Shown here: piece after piece, positions 51,606 to 60,379 of the stretch
How the letters are laid out: each line of letters starts with the position of its first letter
How positions within the stretch are numbered: the first letter of the stretch is position 1
From: an uncultured Eubacteriales bacterium
GTDB taxonomy: Bacteria; Bacillota; Clostridia; Oscillospirales; CAG-272
DNA length: 64,000 nt
Assembly (NCBI GenBank): GCA_934462825.1
Contig: CAKSIP010000004.1
Location: 1 to 64,000, forward strand
Reading direction: 5' to 3'
Position numbers and translations under genes: made by a program
The notes under the pieces: generated by a model
What the model saw: only the letters and a program-made list of their open reading frames with translations
What the model was told of the DNA's origin: nothing
Databases searched by the model: none

Positions 51606-51647
51606 AGGGGATGTCGAAAAATCCTGAAGGATTTTTCGACATCCCCT
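51606..51647. terminator. 19-bp perfect bidirectional terminator after dapA
   Basis: Arms 51606-51624 and 51629-51647 pair without mismatch around a four-base loop (TGAA). It lies between the convergent stops of dapA and the leucine-rich-repeat gene. AAAAATCC/GGATTTTT inside the stem supplies U-rich RNA on both strands. Confidence 0.85.
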
Positions 51648-51670
51648 ATCGTTTCAAAACCACAAAAATA

Positions 51671-52963
51671 TTATTCTTTCGTTTCCGATTCTACCGTCGC
51701 AACCGCATCGTCCTCGGATGCGTCCGATGCATTTTCGTTTTCAACAAGCTCGGACGAGCCAAGTTCGGGCGTCTTTTCCTCCGTCAAAACAGTGGCGGCA
51801 GGACTTGTTTCTTCGGTAGCTTCTTCTTTTTCTTCGTTTTCTTGTGTATGGGCCTCCCATGCGGTCGGCGTCTCTGTTTCGGTTACTTCGTTTGCTTCGG
51901 TTGTTTCCGCCGATTCTACCGGAGTGAGCAGCGGCATATCGGGCGTGACTTCCGTGCAGCCTTCCTCGGCCTTGATTTCCGCCTCATTCCGATTCTGCTC
52001 TTCCGGGCAAATCACAAGCAACCGATTTTTTTGGATCAGTTTTTTCAGTGCTCGGCGAAGCGTTTGCGCGCTTTTTTCATTGTACACAACGATGGTCAAG
52101 GGATGATTTTCATCCAACCGGCAATTTTGAAAAGCGTTGGCGCTGATTTTCCACTTAGCCGGCATCAGTTGCAAGGATTTCAGCTCAAAGCAGCCCTCAA
52201 AAGCTCGTGCTTGTATTTTTATTTTGCGTAGTTTTTCATTGCTGCTTTCCTCGCCGATCACGACTTCCGAAAGAGCACGGCATCCCGAAAAGGCGCCTTT
52301 CCCGATTTTCTTCAAGTCTTGGCCGATTTGAACGTTTTTCAAATTGTAGCAACCGGAAAAAGCCTTTTTTTCAATAACGCGCAAAGGGGATGAGAAGGCA
52401 AGGGATTCCAGCGCCATACATCCGGCAAACGCCTTTTCCCGAACAATCTCCACCGCCGGCCCCATTTCCAAAGAGGTCAGGCGCTGGCAGTCATAGAAGG
52501 CTTTTTCGGGTATGATGCGATGAAGAATCGGAATCTGAACTTGCTTCAGCTGGTGACAACCGCTAAAGCATTCCGCTCCAAATTCAATCAGATATGGATT
52601 GATGGCCGCTTCTTTCAAGCTGTAGCAGTTTTTGAAAGCGCTTTCGCCGATAGAAATAACAGAATTCATGTTTTGCAAGCTTTCCATCGCAAAGCAGTTT
52701 TCAAAAGCGCATTCTTCCACGATAACCTGACCGGCCGGCGGGAAAACGACCGTTTTCAACCCCGAACAATCGCTGAAGGCCTTTTTTTGAATGGTACGGA
52801 TATTGCCCGGTATCGACACTTTTTCAATGATTTGTCTGCGTTTTACGCAAAACGCGCCTTCGCCCACACCGATTAGTTTTAAACGGCAAGGAAGCTCCAT
52901 TTCTTTGTCCGGGCGTTTACATTTTACAATCAGGCCGTAGCGTTCCTTATAAATTTTTCTCAT
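51671..52963 (-). CDS. BspA-type leucine-rich repeat protein, no signal peptide
   Basis: A 430-residue protein with about ten LRR_5 (BspA-like) repeats of the form AFxxCxxL, for example AFSDCSGL, AFKNCYSL, AFAGCMAL and AFSGCRAL, between residues 40 and 290. A basic segment follows, then a roughly 100-residue Glu/Thr/Ala-rich acidic tail. LRR_5 proteins are usually surface-exposed; this one shows no signal peptide or anchor, so it appears cytoplasmic. It overlaps the end of the ThrE small subunit gene by 17 bases and is thus in that operon. Role unknown; a scaffold is a guess. Confidence 0.85.
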   Translation of the reverse strand: MRKIYKERYGLIVKCKRPDKEMELPCRLKLIGVGEGAFCVKRRQIIEKVSIPGNIRTIQKKAFSDCSGLKTVVFPPAGQVIVEECAFENCFAMESLQNMNSVISIGESAFKNCYSLKEAAINPYLIEFGAECFSGCHQLKQVQIPILHRIIPEKAFYDCQRLTSLEMGPAVEIVREKAFAGCMALESLAFSSPLRVIEKKAFSGCYNLKNVQIGQDLKKIGKGAFSGCRALSEVVIGEESSNEKLRKIKIQARAFEGCFELKSLQLMPAKWKISANAFQNCRLDENHPLTIVVYNEKSAQTLRRALKKLIQKNRLLVICPEEQNRNEAEIKAEEGCTEVTPDMPLLTPVESAETTEANEVTETETPTAWEAHTQENEEKEEATEETSPAATVLTEEKTPELGSSELVENENASDASEDDAVATVESETKE

Positions 52964-53453
52964 CGAGCGCTCTCCTTTTTTTCCTACCCTTAAAATATTG
53001 AATCACGCGAATCCCTACGATCACTACAACAATACCGAACGCGATAGCAACAGCCACTTTCAGCGTTTCCATGGCACGAGAGACAGCCAAATCCCATTCC
53101 CCTGCAACAATATACCGCATGGTGTAATACAAGCCGTTTCCGGGCACCAAGGGAACGATAGACGGGAAAATGAACACCGTAGCCGGTGCTTTCAATACTC
53201 TTGCCATCAGTTGCGAATAATTGGTAGCAAGCAAGGAAGCAATCAAATAACAAATAAAAATTTCATTGGTAATAAAATGATTCAAAAGCAAATAAATGGC
53301 CCAGGAAATGCCGCCGCCCAAGGCCGCGCAAATCAGCTTTTTTCCCTTCAAATCAAAGATCATGCTGAATCCGATGGAGCTTATCAGGGCGCAAAGGGTT
53401 TGCAGAATGGATTGCAAAGGTTCTCTCAGTTCCGTTATACTAACATTCATCAT
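52947..53453 (-). CDS. Threonine/serine exporter small subunit (ThrE_2 domain)
   Basis: A 168-residue protein with about five hydrophobic segments, including FPSIVPLVPGNGLYYTMRY, the hallmark of the ThrE C-terminal (DUF3815) domain. The partner domain is encoded by the gene just upstream; in Corynebacterium both are fused in one protein. Start at ATG 53453, overlapping the upstream stop by four bases (the first ATG of an ATGATG pair). Exported substrates of this split type are inferred, not shown. Confidence 0.9.
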   Translation of the reverse strand: MMNVSITELREPLQSILQTLCALISSIGFSMIFDLKGKKLICAALGGGISWAIYLLLNHFITNEIFICYLIASLLATNYSQLMARVLKAPATVFIFPSIVPLVPGNGLYYTMRYIVAGEWDLAVSRAMETLKVAVAIAFGIVVVIVGIRVIQYFKGRKKRRALDEKNL

Positions 53454-54283
53454 ATCAAAGCAAGTCCTCCGCACAGATAAACGGCAAAAGCATATCCGCT
53501 GGCAATGGCGCAGGCAATCAGCACCGATTCATACAATTTCAGCGTTCCCGTTGCGGTATCGCCGGACAATACATCCTCCATGGCCGAGGTAAAGTTGATA
53601 CCCGGTATCACAAGCATGATACATCCAATCATAATCTTATCCAAATTGTTCCCTATGCCAAAACGCACGCTAAAGATGGAAATTACACCGGCCACGAAAG
53701 CGCATAGCATGTAATAAACCACTTTATTCATACGATTGTTATAGATGTACCGGTCTATGACAAATATCACAAAGGCTCCGATCATTGTCGCCAACGCGTC
53801 CCTCAAGGTACCTCCGAAAAAGACGACACATCCCCCGGCAGCCAGAAAACTGCCGAGTATGCCCCGCCAGGCGGGCGGGCGCTGGGCATAAACAATTTTC
53901 CGCATGCGACTTTCCACTTCCTCAATCGCGGGGCGAGTGCGGCAAATATACCGCGAAAGCTCGTTTAGCTCCTCAAGTCGGTTAAATTCACGTCCGCTGG
54001 CGCAGATTCTGCGCGATTGGGTAATGATTTCCCCGTTTTCCCAACAAACCGTCACAATAATCGCCGACGTGATGGAAAACACATCCGCCCGCAAAGCGCC
54101 ATACGCCGTACACAGGCGACTGATGGTTTCTTCTACACGGTTCACCTCTCCGCCGCAAATCAGCATTTGCTCGCCAATATCCAGGATCAGCTGTGTGAGT
54201 TGATTTTTACTTTCAGGAAGGGGCGGCGTATTTTGCTGTCCGCTTTCTTCTATTTCCGTTTTATCCGAATTCATTTTCAACAT
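53450..54283 (-). CDS. Threonine/serine exporter large subunit (ThrE N domain, DUF1212)
   Basis: A 277-residue protein with a soluble N-terminal domain bearing CGGEVNRVEETISRLCTAYG and then about five hydrophobic segments containing PGINFTSAMEDVLSGDTATG. These are the signatures of DUF1212/ThrE. Together with the following gene it forms a split ThrE exporter. The acidic N-terminal 25 residues look unstructured. It is the first gene of the three-gene unit. Confidence 0.9.
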   Translation of the reverse strand: MLKMNSDKTEIEESGQQNTPPLPESKNQLTQLILDIGEQMLICGGEVNRVEETISRLCTAYGALRADVFSITSAIIVTVCWENGEIITQSRRICASGREFNRLEELNELSRYICRTRPAIEEVESRMRKIVYAQRPPAWRGILGSFLAAGGCVVFFGGTLRDALATMIGAFVIFVIDRYIYNNRMNKVVYYMLCAFVAGVISIFSVRFGIGNNLDKIMIGCIMLVIPGINFTSAMEDVLSGDTATGTLKLYESVLIACAIASGYAFAVYLCGGLALI

Positions 54284-54317
54284 CCCTTTCTCAAAAGAAA
54301 GTTAAATCTTCCTGTTT

Positions 54318-57300
54318 TCACAATCCAAGAGCCACCCTGCATTCCGCATCTTTTTCAAAGTCCGCTGTCAACGTCCGGCGCTCTCCCTCATGCAGAAGGA
54401 CAAATTCCGTTTTTCCGACGCCCTGCAGCTTGAGCGATGCTCGATCGGTAAACTCCACCTCGGCTCTTTCGTCGTAAGAAAAGACTGCGGTTTTATCCTG
54501 CACGGCAATTTTGACAAGTGTACCAAACGGAAGCGATATGTCATATGAATCGGCTCCGATACGAAGCGTACAATGCCGCGGCGATTGAGGATCGCGGTAC
54601 CAATCCACGGCCAGCACATAAATATCCCTCTCCTGCTCTGCATCGTAAACCGTAAATTCCACATCGTCGCCACACTCGATCCACGCAGACTCTTGCCGAT
54701 TGTATTGCTCTGTCAATTCACGGACGGTGGCGATATAGCTGTCGCAAATGGCTTCATTGTGCGGAAAGGCTTTTGCATTGTAGAAATACAGAGTGCCCTT
54801 TCCCAGCGGGATTTTCACTTTTAACGGAGCGCCTGCATCGGTGCGCTCCAAAACCTCTGCCTGATCGCAGAGAGAAGTGCCGATTTCCAGCGGTTTCTCA
54901 TGCACGGCGTCCGTCAGGAACTTCGGCTCGGTTTTTCCGCCTGTCAAAAGACGAATCAAAGCATGCTCTGCGTAGGAATGACGACCGGAAAGGATTTCGT
55001 CCCGTTTTGTCGAGGAGGACAGGTGCGCCCAGGAAAGAACGGCCGTTCCTCCGTTTTCCACGTAGCGCTGCATCCGATCCAAGTCCTTCGGCGTCACGCA
55101 GTGGCAACCGCCAAAGACAAGCAGTTTATAATCTCCGTAAATGTCATTTCCTTCGGCCGTAATGGTATCCACATTGCCAAGCGGTGTGCCCGAATAATAG
55201 CCCACGGCGTTATGAGGGCAATTGTGAATATAGAGGGCCTCGCCCGGTTTGGACAGCGGATAAAAGATCTTGTAAAGATCCGTCCAGCTCTGTTCAGGAT
55301 CGTCCTCCGGGAAATCGCGCACGCCGTAAACGCCCGAATGGCCAAAGCCTACGGTTCCGTCATAGCGTCCCGAAACAAATGCTACCGGCGTATAATAAGA
55401 GCCGCGTCTTGTGTGGCACAAAACATACGAGGTGAGATCCTGTTGGTGCTTCAAATAGGCCGAGCAAGCCTCTGTAAAGCGGTGGAAATAGGAATAATAC
55501 TCCTCAATATGCCACAGGCCTTCCTCGGTATTGATTTGCGTAATTCCCTGTATATATCCGACATAAAGAGCCAGCCGATAGCGGCGGTATTTGGCCGGAT
55601 CGTCATGCGGCGAGCTTGACCATTGCATGGCATGGTGGGCGCCTATCGCGTTCTTCCCATAAGATTTAGCCGTTCCGCGCAGGCTGGAAACATTGGTTTC
55701 CATCGTTCCGTACATCAGTTCGGCACCGAAGAAATCAAACCCCGCCTGATAAAAGCATTTGCTGAGCGTGCTGGGGCCTGAATGACGGGGCGTTCCCGTT
55801 CGTATGGATGTCAATATGCGCACGGCTTCTTCCTGCGTTTGTTTCAAATCCCCGTTTACATTTTCGGCATGGGGCCATGTCACGGCTTTATCAATCACCG
55901 TATAGTTGGCGGGACAATACACATTATCCGTAATATCCGGGCGTTCGAGGTAAAGCTTTTGTCCAAGGCCGTTAAACATATCAAGCTGACGGATCTTCCG
56001 TTTTCCGAAAATATGCGTTCCCCAATAAAAAATCTCTCCGTCGGTTTCGTGCATCTGACGACCAAGGAACATAGGGCCTTCCAGCATTGCCACGCTGGGG
56101 TTGGCCTGCAAGCCGGGCAGATCCCGCCCTTCGGTCATATGGGCATAACGGATGCCGAGATCGGTCATCACGCGGCGGAACATTTCCCAGGTTTTTAAAT
56201 TGAGCTTTCGGGCGCCTCCCCAACGGTAAATCGGACGAATGGTCAAAAAGTTTCCGACGCCGTTTGCCACATACCAAGAAAGATATTCTTCCATTTCCTC
56301 GTAATTCTGGCTGATATAAACCGCGTCGCTGGTGCCGGTATATACGTGGTCTTCCGCTTTTTCCGCCATTTGTTCAATTTCACAGGTTTGCGAATAGCCG
56401 TTGCAGGAAAGGCAAAATTCGGCATGGTTGCAAGCGGCATTGGCTCTCAGCTTGAAGACGTTAAGTCCGCTTTCCTCAAAGCAAACCGAAGCCGGGGCGG
56501 AAAGCACGCCGCTCTCGCAAGAAAAGGAAACCGTAACATGGGAGTGTGCCGTTTTTAGAAGAATCGGAATCTCCTTCTGCGGATGAGCAATGCGCGGCAC
56601 GGCAATCACATCAAAAGGATGCCCGCCCGGTTGCTCCAAAATGGCAACCTCACGGAACGCATACGGAAGCGCGCCGAGATAATCGCTCAGCAAGTGAAAT
56701 TCCACGCAGTTTTCCTTCGCTTTCAAAAGGCCGGCGGGAATGGCTACCTCCATTTCGGCATATCGATGACAGCGCTCGAAAAGCTCGCCCGAATAAATCG
56801 TTTCTCCATTCAACGCAATGGCAAAAACCGGCCACTCCTTGCGCGACAGGTTCATACCGAGCCAATCAAAAAAGTCGTTATCCGAGCAGACTGTATTAAA
56901 GTCCGGCAACACATTATAGCTTTGCTTTTTGTATATGTAGGACAAGGTCGGAAGCTCAAAATAGGCTTCACCCTCATAGGCAAGCCCTTCCAGCGTTATC
57001 ACAACGGCCGCTGTAGTCGCCTTCGAAATTTGCACGGGCATCCGAAGCGGCTTCATCGCATAGCTTCCCTCCGGGATCGACAGAGTATAGGTGTGATCCG
57101 GCACACGTCCGGTCAACAAAGGATCCCATCCCTCTTTTTTATCCCACACTTCAAGAACCAGCCGCAGATAGCCGCCTTCCTTGATATGAAGTCCTTTGAC
57201 CTCGGCAGAAATGCCGAAGTCAAAGGTATCGGATTCAGGGCGGATACTCAGATAGGAAAGCTTGGGGGGCCACATGATTTTATATAGCGCCCTTTTTGCA

Positions 57301-57590
57301 TAATCCAAAGGAGCGGTCGCGGACAAATTCAAGCAATAACGGGCGCTTGCTGCGTGTTCGCTGTCCAAAGCGTCTTCGATTTGAAAGTACATTTTTCTCA
57401 TATCGGGCTCGTTTTTCCACAGGTAAAACAGCTGCGTTTCACCTGTAAAGAAAAGCCGATGGGAAGCCGAAAGCTCGGCATCCTCCAAATCAAACGTATA
57501 AGAGACGCTTTGCCCCGAACGAATCAAGTCGTCCTGTTCGTACTGCTCCGGGTTCCGAACGCAAAAATATTTTTCAAACAAATTATTCAT
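54318..57590 (-). CDS. Large glycoside-hydrolase-like protein of unknown specificity
   Basis: A 1090-residue protein without signal peptide or membrane helix, so cytoplasmic. The first about 430 residues look like beta-sandwich modules. The middle (about 440-800) resembles a TIM-barrel glycosidase: YLSWYVANGVGNFLTIRPIYRW, LGIRYAHMTEGRDLPG and NTEEGLWHIEEYYSYFHRF. Near 820-920 is a Rossmann-like segment (DYKLLVFGGCHCVTPKDLDRMQRYVENGG) recalling the trimerisation domain of GH42 beta-galactosidases, then a beta-rich C-terminus. I cannot assign a known GH family. It lies 78 bases after the Gfo/Idh/MocA gene, so a shared sugar substrate is likely. Confidence 0.75.
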   Translation of the reverse strand: MNNLFEKYFCVRNPEQYEQDDLIRSGQSVSYTFDLEDAELSASHRLFFTGETQLFYLWKNEPDMRKMYFQIEDALDSEHAASARYCLNLSATAPLDYAKRALYKIMWPPKLSYLSIRPESDTFDFGISAEVKGLHIKEGGYLRLVLEVWDKKEGWDPLLTGRVPDHTYTLSIPEGSYAMKPLRMPVQISKATTAAVVITLEGLAYEGEAYFELPTLSYIYKKQSYNVLPDFNTVCSDNDFFDWLGMNLSRKEWPVFAIALNGETIYSGELFERCHRYAEMEVAIPAGLLKAKENCVEFHLLSDYLGALPYAFREVAILEQPGGHPFDVIAVPRIAHPQKEIPILLKTAHSHVTVSFSCESGVLSAPASVCFEESGLNVFKLRANAACNHAEFCLSCNGYSQTCEIEQMAEKAEDHVYTGTSDAVYISQNYEEMEEYLSWYVANGVGNFLTIRPIYRWGGARKLNLKTWEMFRRVMTDLGIRYAHMTEGRDLPGLQANPSVAMLEGPMFLGRQMHETDGEIFYWGTHIFGKRKIRQLDMFNGLGQKLYLERPDITDNVYCPANYTVIDKAVTWPHAENVNGDLKQTQEEAVRILTSIRTGTPRHSGPSTLSKCFYQAGFDFFGAELMYGTMETNVSSLRGTAKSYGKNAIGAHHAMQWSSSPHDDPAKYRRYRLALYVGYIQGITQINTEEGLWHIEEYYSYFHRFTEACSAYLKHQQDLTSYVLCHTRRGSYYTPVAFVSGRYDGTVGFGHSGVYGVRDFPEDDPEQSWTDLYKIFYPLSKPGEALYIHNCPHNAVGYYSGTPLGNVDTITAEGNDIYGDYKLLVFGGCHCVTPKDLDRMQRYVENGGTAVLSWAHLSSSTKRDEILSGRHSYAEHALIRLLTGGKTEPKFLTDAVHEKPLEIGTSLCDQAEVLERTDAGAPLKVKIPLGKGTLYFYNAKAFPHNEAICDSYIATVRELTEQYNRQESAWIECGDDVEFTVYDAEQERDIYVLAVDWYRDPQSPRHCTLRIGADSYDISLPFGTLVKIAVQDKTAVFSYDERAEVEFTDRASLKLQGVGKTEFVLLHEGERRTLTADFEKDAECRVALGL

Positions 57591-57667
57591 GTTAACCTAC
57601 CCCAATTTTGCCGTGTTTTATCGTATTTTAGCGGATGGGGCACATTCAAGTGCCATCAAAAGTTTCA

Positions 57668-58708
57668 TTAAAGATTCACAAAAGTTCCCGTTTCTCCGGA
57701 CTTGTAAATGGCCTCGATAACCTTTTGAATATGAACCGCATTTTCAGCAGGCACCTCCACGGGCTTTCCGTTCAGAATCGACTCTCCGAAGGATTGGACT
57801 TCACGGGCATACATATTGCCGTCCGCGCCGGTCATCTTATAATCGTTCGTCTCGCTGCGTTCCTGCATAGCATCGTAGCCCTTGGTATCGGAAAGTGTCA
57901 CAAGCACATCACCGCCGTCGATTTGGCCGATGGTGCCTTCGGCGCGAATGCTTCCCTTGGTTCCGTAAATTTCAATACGGCACCGGGCCGCATCGTCGGG
58001 AATATTGAAGTTCGCATCCACCGTACCAAACGCGCCGCAATCCAAACGGAACAGAGCCGAACAAGCGTCCTCCACTTCATATTTGAAGGTCATATTATCG
58101 CTCAGCGCACCCACTTTCACAATCCGGGAGCCGGTAATATATTCGATCAAATCCAGGCAATGAATACCGAGGTCGGTCATTGCGCCGCCGCCGGCCGTAG
58201 CCTTTTTCTGGCGCCAACTATTTTCGATTTCAGGATACCAGCAGGTAAACTGTGCATGGCAGGAAACGATTTGTCCCAGCTTTCCGTCGGCAATCAGTTT
58301 TTTCATTTCCTGATGATACGTATTATACCGCATCATAAATCCGACGGCTGCTTTAATTCCCTTCTCCTCGCACTCGCGGACAATGCTCTCGCTGATCTGT
58401 GCGTTCAAAGAAACGGGTTTTTCAATCAACATATTTTTGCCTGCATCGGCACATTTACGCGCCTGTCTTTCATGGCAAACCACGGGAGAAGCAATATAAA
58501 CCGCGTCAATTTCGGGATTGTTAATCAAATCATCCTCGTTATCATAGGCATAGGCTGCATGATACTTTTCACGCAGTTTTTCTGCCATCTCCATATTGAT
58601 TTCCATCACAGCAAAAATTTCTGCGTTATCGGCCAGCAGCATGCCCGGCATCGTTCTCCGATCGGCAATACCACCTGCACCGAGAATACCCCATTTTACT
58701 TTTTTCAT
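57668..58708 (-). CDS. Gfo/Idh/MocA family NAD(P)-dependent oxidoreductase
   Basis: Sugar or inositol dehydrogenase type protein, 346 residues. The Rossmann fold begins WGILGAGGIADRR (7-19), the conserved EKP is at 96-98, and the catalytic region has GGGAMTDLGIHCLDLI with Asp179 and His183. Substrate cannot be predicted from sequence. It is upstream of the glycosidase-like gene and downstream of a terminator, so this pair probably has its own promoter in 58709-58858. Confidence 0.92.
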   Translation of the reverse strand: MKKVKWGILGAGGIADRRTMPGMLLADNAEIFAVMEINMEMAEKLREKYHAAYAYDNEDDLINNPEIDAVYIASPVVCHERQARKCADAGKNMLIEKPVSLNAQISESIVRECEEKGIKAAVGFMMRYNTYHQEMKKLIADGKLGQIVSCHAQFTCWYPEIENSWRQKKATAGGGAMTDLGIHCLDLIEYITGSRIVKVGALSDNMTFKYEVEDACSALFRLDCGAFGTVDANFNIPDDAARCRIEIYGTKGSIRAEGTIGQIDGGDVLVTLSDTKGYDAMQERSETNDYKMTGADGNMYAREVQSFGESILNGKPVEVPAENAVHIQKVIEAIYKSGETGTFVNL

Positions 58709-58858
58709 TGTTACAATCCTGCTTTCTAAGATTAGAAAGGCTTCCTTTCTTGCGAATTTTTGTACAATCGGTCAAATTCTTTCCCGCACGTCAGGAAAGC
58801 AGACAGTCGAAAGCACATCATGGACTTTTGTCAAAAGGATCAGTTTCCTTAAAATAAA

Positions 58859-58883
58859 GGGGATTTCCACGGCGGAAGTCCCC
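58859..58883 (-). terminator. Terminator after the PIG-L/NagB-like/DegT unit
   Basis: Minus-strand GGGGACTTCC pairs with GGAAATCCCC around GCCGT with one mismatch and is followed by TTTATTTT. It is the third hairpin in the 321-base gap between the DegT gene (stop at 59030) and the oxidoreductase gene (start 58708); no gene is seen in that gap. It splits the cluster into two transcription units. Confidence 0.8.
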
Positions 58884-58941
58884 CAGAACATCTCCGTTTC
58901 TTAAAAACGCGGATGACATACAAGTTATACAGAGAGAGAGT

Positions 58942-58971
58942 ATGCGTAAGAATCCATTGGATCTTACGCAT
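58942..58971 (-). other. Near-palindromic hairpin in DegT-oxidoreductase gap
   Basis: ATGCGTAAGA/TCTTACGCAT-type arms with an inner ATCC/GGAT form a compact symmetrical hairpin followed on the minus strand by a CT-repeat (ACTCTCTCTCTG). It is one of three in tandem after the DegT gene. Function is open: mRNA 3' structure or operator. Confidence 0.5.
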
Positions 58972-58985
58972 GACTTGAAATGGCT

Positions 58986-59014
58986 CCGGCGCCCCGCCCA
59001 AAGCGGGGTGCCGG
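58986..59014 (-). other. GC-rich hairpin directly after the DegT gene
   Basis: CCGGC-G-CCCCGC pairs with GCGGGG-T-GCCGG over 12 bp (one G-T) around five bases, beginning 15 bases after the DegT stop. There is no T-tract, so it likely serves as an exonuclease barrier ahead of the true terminator at 58859. Confidence 0.6.
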
Positions 59015-59029
59015 CCAATTTTTTCTCAA

Positions 59030-60340
59030 TTATTCGCCGCGCTGCATTTCGGCAATCGACTCAAGAACGGCATTGATCATGTAATCAATCTGCTCCATGG
59101 AGAGTCCGTAAACCGGCAGGTGGGTAAATCTATTATTGAACACTTCCTCGCAAACCGGGCATGTTTTGGCAATTGCCTTGGCATCATATCCATAGGTTTT
59201 GAGGATATCGAAATCATAAAGCGGGCCGAAGTGAGGAATATTGGTTACACTCTTTTCCTCCAGCTTGCGCTTCAGCGTTTGCACAGAGCCACCGGCCTTA
59301 GCAGGATCGATCTGCAACAGATAGAGGTGGAACGAAGGCTTTACGTTGTCGTCCTTACCAAGCTCCTGCGGGATGATAGCATCGCACACGCTCAGCTTTT
59401 CGGAAATATACTTAGCCGTCTGCGTTCTTTCAGCCAAAATCTTATCATAACGCTTTACCTGCTGAATCAAGCCGACAGCCTGAATTTCCGTGGTGGAGGA
59501 GTTTCCGGCCACGAAGGGGCCGTATTTGCCCTCAAGCGCACCGACATCGTACAGCCAATTCGGGATCTTTCTGGTGAAGTCCACGCCAAAGAAGCGGGAG
59601 GGCACCATCGAGTCCTTAAAGCTTTCCACGTTGGTCGTCAGAATACCGCCCTCACCAAAGGAGGTGCAGTTTTTCACTTCGTGCATGCTAAATCCGGTGA
59701 AATCACCGATCGTACCGATTTTTCTGCCCTTGTACTCAGCGCCAAAGGCATGAGCGGCATCTTCCAGCACGAGAATGTTGTGCTTTTTCGCCAATTCCAT
59801 GATAGGATCCATGTCAACCGGATAACCGCCAAGGTGTACGGGAACGATCACTTTCGTTCTGTCCGTGATCTTTCTTGCCACGTCCTTAGGATCCATGTTC
59901 AGTGTTTTGGGATCGAGGTCAGCAAAAACAAGCTTAGCGCCGACTTCCAGCGGATACGCCATCGTTGCAATAAAGGTAATTGCCGGAACAATCACTTCAT
60001 CGCCGGGGCCGAGGTTTGCGTACTTATATGCCGTGATAAATCCGGCGGTACAGTTGGCCACAAAGAGAGCGCTGTCCGTGCCGAGGTATTCGTTTACCAA
60101 AGCCTCTGCTTCTCTGACCTTCGGGCCGAGAGAGAGGTTTGCCGGCGGGTAAGAATAAGCATCAAGCTTGTAGATTTCCTTCTTAACAGCGGCAAGAGCG
60201 GCCTCATATTCCTCGCCCTCTCCCTGCATAAGGAACTTCACGACTTCAAACAAGTCTTCGGCATTGTAGTTTTCTCCTACAGCTGCCCACGGTACCTTTG
60301 TCGCACCGGTGTTGTATCTGAATGCTTCTTTCTTTGCCAT
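59030..60340 (-). CDS. DegT/DnrJ/EryC1/StrS family aminotransferase
   Basis: PLP-dependent sugar aminotransferase fold, 436 residues. PLP contacts: Asp194 in VLEDAAHAFGAEY and the Schiff-base Lys223 in FSMHEVKNCTSFGEGG. PAITFIATMAYPLEVGAKLVFADLD is also typical. Such enzymes aminate keto-sugars (or, in GDP-perosamine and AHBA types, related substrates). The N-terminus (YNTGATKVPWAAVGENYNAED) is longer than in most members. It lies 40 bases after the NagB-like gene and pairs with it and a PIG-L deacetylase. Confidence 0.93.
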   Translation of the reverse strand: MAKKEAFRYNTGATKVPWAAVGENYNAEDLFEVVKFLMQGEGEEYEAALAAVKKEIYKLDAYSYPPANLSLGPKVREAEALVNEYLGTDSALFVANCTAGFITAYKYANLGPGDEVIVPAITFIATMAYPLEVGAKLVFADLDPKTLNMDPKDVARKITDRTKVIVPVHLGGYPVDMDPIMELAKKHNILVLEDAAHAFGAEYKGRKIGTIGDFTGFSMHEVKNCTSFGEGGILTTNVESFKDSMVPSRFFGVDFTRKIPNWLYDVGALEGKYGPFVAGNSSTTEIQAVGLIQQVKRYDKILAERTQTAKYISEKLSVCDAIIPQELGKDDNVKPSFHLYLLQIDPAKAGGSVQTLKRKLEEKSVTNIPHFGPLYDFDILKTYGYDAKAIAKTCPVCEEVFNNRFTHLPVYGLSMEQIDYMINAVLESIAEMQRGE

Positions 60341-60379
60341 AGTATGTTTCCTCCTACTTATAAATAATATCTTTTTCGT

